A stretch of DNA of 64,000 nt from Nemesobacter sp965204665 (GTDB lineage Bacteria; Desulfobacterota_D; UBA1144; Nemesobacterales; Nemesobacteraceae), in assembly GCA_965204665.1 (NCBI GenBank), contig OZ242002.1, positions 1,116,001 through 1,180,000 of the forward strand, in the 5' to 3' direction. Under the pieces are notes generated by a model, which ran no database searches, was not told the DNA's origin, and saw only the letters and a list, made by a program, of their open reading frames with translations. The first letter of the stretch is position 1. Every line of letters begins with the position of its first letter. The position numbers were made by a program, and so were the translations under genes. Positions 60,525-64,000 of this stretch are shown in pieces.

Positions 60525-61288
60525 TTGATATCGGTAACACCAGCATTATGGTCGGGGTATTTTCCGGAGAGAAGATTGTGTGCAGTTTCAGATTGGAAAC
60601 GGACAGGACCAAGAGTCCTGATGAATACGGGATCATCTTCTTCAGCAAAATGAATGAGAAGGACATATCTGTTTCTGATCTGAGCGGAGCAATAATCTCC
60701 TGCGTAGTTACTGATATGCAGAAAGGATTCGTACATTCCGTGAAGAAATATTTCGGTCAAGATCCGATAATTGTAAGTTCTGAAACAAGAACGGGGATGC
60801 AGATACTTGTTGATACTCCCGAGGAACTGGGTGCTGACAGAATCGCAAACGCTGTCGCGGCCTATCACATGTTCGGCGGAAGCATCATAGTGGTGGATAC
60901 AGGAACTGCGACCACTTTCGACTGCATTTCCGAGAAAGGAGAATATCTAGGCGGGGTGATAGTTCCGGGCATTGAACTTTCATCCGTTGCCCTTTATCAC
61001 GGAACCTCCAAAATTCCCAAAATTGAGCCTGAAAAACCCAGTCGTACAATCGGCAAAACTACTGTCCAATGCGTTCAGTCGGGACTTTTCTACGGTCAAG
61101 CCTGTATGATTGACGGACTCTGCGAAAGACTCGGAAGAGAGATGAACTCATCCCCTCAAGTGATAATCACGGGCGGGTTTGCAGAGGATATCTTCGAGGA
61201 ATGCCGATGCGCAGACCGAATTGAAAAGTACCTTTCCCTGCATGGTCTCAGAGTGATCCATGAACTCAACTCCCAGATACTCTGTTAG
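60512..61288 (+). CDS. coaX: Type III pantothenate kinase
   Basis: A 258-residue kinase of the ASKHA fold for the first step of CoA synthesis. LLAIDIGNTSIMVGVFSGEK, RTKSPDEYG, LGADRIANAVAAYHMFG and VVDTGTATTFDCISEKGEYL followed by GGVIVPGIE are diagnostic. ATG 60512 gives the family N-terminus; GTG 60500 is an alternative. Type III enzymes are feedback-insensitive to CoA. Confidence 0.93.
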   Translation: MLLAIDIGNTSIMVGVFSGEKIVCSFRLETDRTKSPDEYGIIFFSKMNEKDISVSDLSGAIISCVVTDMQKGFVHSVKKYFGQDPIIVSSETRTGMQILVDTPEELGADRIANAVAAYHMFGGSIIVVDTGTATTFDCISEKGEYLGGVIVPGIELSSVALYHGTSKIPKIEPEKPSRTIGKTTVQCVQSGLFYGQACMIDGLCERLGREMNSSPQVIITGGFAEDIFEECRCADRIEKYLSLHGLRVIHELNSQILC

Positions 61289-61640
61289 GAAAATCGTCTC
61301 GGAAACAATCTGTTTTGTCCTTTCTCTTGAGACGAGAGACGGTCTTCGTCACTGGGTTTTTGCGAACGCGCATCGGATGGAGAAAAGAAAGGCTGCCGCA
61401 GGCATTGAGTTCGGAGAAGATGAAATTCGCCGCGCCCGGAGGTCTATACCGGTTGTTTCCGCATCGGATTTCTGTGTTTCGGGAATATATGCTCTTTTTT
61501 ACGAAACAGGAAGCAAACTTCGATTTACGCTTCCGGAATCCCCCCTTCTTAGTGGAAATTACGTATTGTTTTGCCCCAGCTGGGGGCGTCGCAGCGCAAG
61601 AAAAATGTGGCTTCTGATCCCAACGCGGGGAAAAGGATGA
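61260..61640 (+). CDS. Doubtful hypothetical frame after coaX
   Basis: A 126-codon frame starting inside the end of coaX. No family or ribosome-binding site is recognised; SIPVVSASDFCVSGIYALFY is its most protein-like part. It may be real, but the 400-bp gap to the next gene could equally be non-coding. Confidence 0.25.
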   Translation: MNSTPRYSVRKIVSETICFVLSLETRDGLRHWVFANAHRMEKRKAAAGIEFGEDEIRRARRSIPVVSASDFCVSGIYALFYETGSKLRFTLPESPLLSGNYVLFCPSWGRRSARKMWLLIPTRGKG

Positions 61641-61692
61641 ATACCGGACCGAACTGACCGGAAGTTGTCTCTTCACGCTCAAAAAAGTTTCT

Positions 61693-64000
61693 TCATGCTG
61701 TCCCGGGGAAAACTTCTTCCGCGTTTTCAAGAAAAGTCTCTTTCCATACAATGTATCCTTTTCTGCTCATATGAAGTCCGTCTTCCAGAAAAAGTTCCTT
61801 GCGGATTTCTCCTGTTTTGTTCAGCATGCGGTTGTGCACATTGAGGTAGGATGTATCGGGCTCTTTTCGGAGAAACTGCATTACAAGTTCGTTTGATTCT
61901 GTGATCCTGTCGAGAAAATACAACCTTGCCGGACTCGGTTTTATGGAAACGAAAGTGATTTTCGTTTTCGGAAACGATTCTCTGAAACGACGATAGAAAT
62001 CCGTAAAGAAGTTCAGCACTTGAGAGGGAAGATATCCGTCCGCAATATCGTTGTCGCCTGCGTAGAAAATTAGAGATTTCAAGTTGACGGGTTTTACCAA
62101 CCGGTCGAAATAATAGATGCAGTAGGCGATTCTCGCACCCCCGAAACCCAGGTTCAGAATAGTTTGATCGGGAAAATCTCCGGCAAGCGTTCTCCAGAGC
62201 CGGAAACTCGAACTTCCGTAAAAAACCGTTGCGGAACTTCCCTTCCTTGCTATGCGTTTCTCAAGAATTCTTATGTCTCTCTCAAACAGGTTCTTGTCGA
62301 TCACAGGAGGTTTTTTGTCGACCTGCTCGAAGTTTCCGAGACTGATTCTTGCCGACCCTGCTGTTTTTGCTCCGCCGACCGCTTCTTCTACGTACTCTCT
62401 GTACTCGTTTCTGTATTCCGTGAGAAATTTTTCAAGTCCATCCTTGTTCGTTCCCGGATTCTCTACCCGTTCAGATATACGAAACGGTTTTTTTATCACA
62501 AGCGAAAAAACATGCTGATTTATTCTTTTGTCGAAATTCGCAACGGCAATCGGGACGATGAACGGCTCCGGCTTCACTGATGATGCGAGTAGAAACGCTC
62601 CCGGTCTGAACTCTCCGGGAGATTCCTCGGTAGCGAAACTCTTCCCTTCCGGGCTTATCACTATGTTGAACCCGTTTTCTATGAATCCGCCGGCCGTCTT
62701 GAAGAATTTTTCTCTTTCGGCTTTTTTCTGCTCAATGTTCTGTTCCACGCCGGAATCTTTTGTGTAGACGTTTATATGCCCGAGCCTTTCGTAGTAGTAG
62801 GTGTGGGCGTATTCTTCTGCTCGAGGTACGCGGACGACACGTATTCCGGCCTCCGCGTACATTGCGTAAAGAACCATTGAACTTATGAAATGCGAGTCAA
62901 GCGTGATCTGAAAGTGGTTCGGCAGAGTATTGTATGGATGGTTGAAAAGATGGTTGTATATGAATATGTGACCGGGTTTTTCAGGAAGATTCTCCCATCC
63001 TCGGATTACGTAAGGGATGTTTCTGAAAACGCCGACGAACTGCTTTGCGGTCATTGTTCTTGTTTCCTGATGGCCGAGTTCCGCAGGGGCGGTGACAACC
63101 GACATGTAGATGTTTTTCAACCCCTGAAAAAAACTGTATTCCTTGTATAGTCTGCCGAGTATATCGAGACTGAGGCGGGACATGCTTTTTTCGAGACTGT
63201 CCCCTCTGTCCTTCAAGTTGAACAGAGTCCGGAACGCGTCTTCCAAGGTCAGCGGACTGCTGAGCAGATGGGGAACTTTATGAAACGGGGAGTTTACGCT
63301 CAGTTGTATGGAGTTCTGCTCTATGAGGCTTCTTATGGCCAGTATCTCACGCTCATGTTTCTGCGATATGAGTCCTGTGCGGGTGTTTCGGAGGCGTACG
63401 GACAAAAGCCAAAGAAGTCTCTTCGCAAACTCAAGCGCGCGATGAGGATTCTGATTCAGTATTCTGCGGAGATTCTCCGTTCTTATGTGGTAGATGACGG
63501 AGTTTCTGCTCGCAACCGCGGTAACATCGTTCGTCTCGTACGGTGACCCGCCGCTCCAGCCGACCAGGTATCCGGGAAGGTCGATCAGATGAAGCGCGGA
63601 AGACTGCTCGATTTCTTCCTCGCCGGTGTCCGGCGAGAAATAAAGTATAGCTTTTCCGTAAGCCAGCATATCCATTCCGTCCGCCCTGTCCCCCTGCGTG
63701 AATATGCGGTCGTTGTTCACATAATATTTCTTCTGTGTTGAGGCCGCCAATCGGCGTAAAACTCCATCAGGAAAAATCTCGAAAAAGGACGACTGCCGCA
63801 GAAGCGCCAGAGGACCGGGAATTTTTATGTTCTCATTCCGATTTTCAGGTTCTTTCGTTTTTCCGATTTCCGTATCGAGGTTGATGCTGCTGTTTCTTGC
63901 GAGTTCAACTCGGACCTGTTTTAAAAGGTCTACGCTTCCGCTGAGCACGAACAGAAGAAACTCGTTTCCCAACTCGGGCTCCTGTTCAAAGAACCTGTTG
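61693..64000 (-). CDS. Cyclic-nucleotide-binding / acyltransferase / SGNH-hydrolase fusion (partial)
   Basis: The frame is open to the right edge, so the 5' end is missing; 769 residues are visible. In order: the end of a first cyclic-nucleotide-binding-like domain (FFEQEPELGNEFLLFVLSGS); a second cNMP domain (FFEIFPDGVLRRLAASTQKK, then FTQGDRADGMDMLAYGKAIL); a PlsC-like acyltransferase region (HIFIYNHLFNHPYN, FNIVISPEGKSFATEE, FRPGAFLLAS); and a C-terminal SGNH/GDSL hydrolase with FYGSSSFRLW, NLGFGGA, FYAGDNDIADG and DGLHMSRKGY. The acyltransferase HX4D is not canonical. A role in ligand-controlled lipid or envelope acyl metabolism is plausible, but no specific reaction is known. Confidence 0.7.
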   Translation of the reverse strand, partial: NRFFEQEPELGNEFLLFVLSGSVDLLKQVRVELARNSSINLDTEIGKTKEPENRNENIKIPGPLALLRQSSFFEIFPDGVLRRLAASTQKKYYVNNDRIFTQGDRADGMDMLAYGKAILYFSPDTGEEEIEQSSALHLIDLPGYLVGWSGGSPYETNDVTAVASRNSVIYHIRTENLRRILNQNPHRALEFAKRLLWLLSVRLRNTRTGLISQKHEREILAIRSLIEQNSIQLSVNSPFHKVPHLLSSPLTLEDAFRTLFNLKDRGDSLEKSMSRLSLDILGRLYKEYSFFQGLKNIYMSVVTAPAELGHQETRTMTAKQFVGVFRNIPYVIRGWENLPEKPGHIFIYNHLFNHPYNTLPNHFQITLDSHFISSMVLYAMYAEAGIRVVRVPRAEEYAHTYYYERLGHINVYTKDSGVEQNIEQKKAEREKFFKTAGGFIENGFNIVISPEGKSFATEESPGEFRPGAFLLASSVKPEPFIVPIAVANFDKRINQHVFSLVIKKPFRISERVENPGTNKDGLEKFLTEYRNEYREYVEEAVGGAKTAGSARISLGNFEQVDKKPPVIDKNLFERDIRILEKRIARKGSSATVFYGSSSFRLWRTLAGDFPDQTILNLGFGGARIAYCIYYFDRLVKPVNLKSLIFYAGDNDIADGYLPSQVLNFFTDFYRRFRESFPKTKITFVSIKPSPARLYFLDRITESNELVMQFLRKEPDTSYLNVHNRMLNKTGEIRKELFLEDGLHMSRKGYIVWKETFLENAEEVFPGTA

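Overview
The window is 64 kb of a moderate-GC Gram-negative bacterial chromosome that is densely coded and carries mostly housekeeping genes. Outer-membrane lipoproteins of the Tol-Pal system (Pal-like, CpoB-like), an RND efflux pair, many lipobox signal peptides, a split F0 operon (atpZ-atpI-atpB-atpE without F1), methylmalonyl-CoA mutase with MeaB, tandem-domain ThyX, queuosine genes and a CofE-type F420 ligase together suggest an uncultured lineage of the deltaproteobacterial grade (Dadabacteria or a relative would fit). The sequence alone does not settle the taxonomy.

Layout. 1-13.7 kb: DUF3891-like fragment and glcF; HU; pal-cpoB-hemL-atpZIBE; cca; a degenerate AMP-binding protein; then a tight minus-strand operon sir2-like, thyX-like, zinc-ribbon, pentapeptide, xseA. 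13.9-15.4 kb: an IS256/Mutator-type insertion sequence with 30-bp terminal inverted repeats and a frameshifted transposase. 15.5-19.3 kb: accessory region with two RTX-repeat proteins. 19.3-34.1 kb: DUF971, methyltransferase, queC-queE, mutA-mutB-meaB-rimI, polyprenyl synthase, cvpA, and gluconeogenic/glycolytic genes (fbp, fba, pgk, gap). 34.2-38 kb: a second RTX lipoprotein locus and an ammonium transporter. 38.1-47.8 kb: RND efflux pair, two cysteine desulfurases, DUF6573-like, cofE, gdpD, argC. 48.2-50 kb: a third RTX lipoprotein locus. 50.5-64 kb: small lipoprotein, flavin reductase, fxsA, ispE, tRNA-Gln, pcrA/uvrD, a MarR/cytochrome P460/DUF2024 module, two small proteins, epimerase, coaX, and a cyclic-nucleotide-domain/acyltransferase/SGNH-hydrolase fusion running off the right edge.

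Most notable system. Three paralogous lipoprotein genes (16995-18458 +, 34403-35842 +, 48373-49821 -) share one architecture: lipobox signal peptide, collagen-like Gly-X-Y stalk, a DPRCD(V)SNGI linker, calcium-binding RTX repeats and a conserved C-terminal module. All three have the same promoter layout: TTGACT, six bases, exactly nine G, then TAGAAT. The homopolymer fills the -35/-10 spacer, as in the phase-variable porA promoter of Neisseria meningitidis. The three loci also share conserved 5' and 3' flanks, so whole cassettes appear to have been copied. I propose a set of independently phase-varying, calcium-binding, stalked surface lipoproteins. A fourth RTX protein (15466-16260 -) is secreted and lacks the stalk. 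Three further intergenic runs of 9-11 G/C lie at 19207, 29343 and 50937.

Other points of interest are a sirtuin homologue lacking its catalytic histidine next to a ThyX-like protein whose signature motif is divided between two domains, a predicted stem-loop over the transposase ribosome-binding site, a MarR-type regulator with a cysteine-rich tail and a perfect palindromic operator, and a decayed luciferase-like (F420-type) oxidoreductase in a genome that still has cofE.
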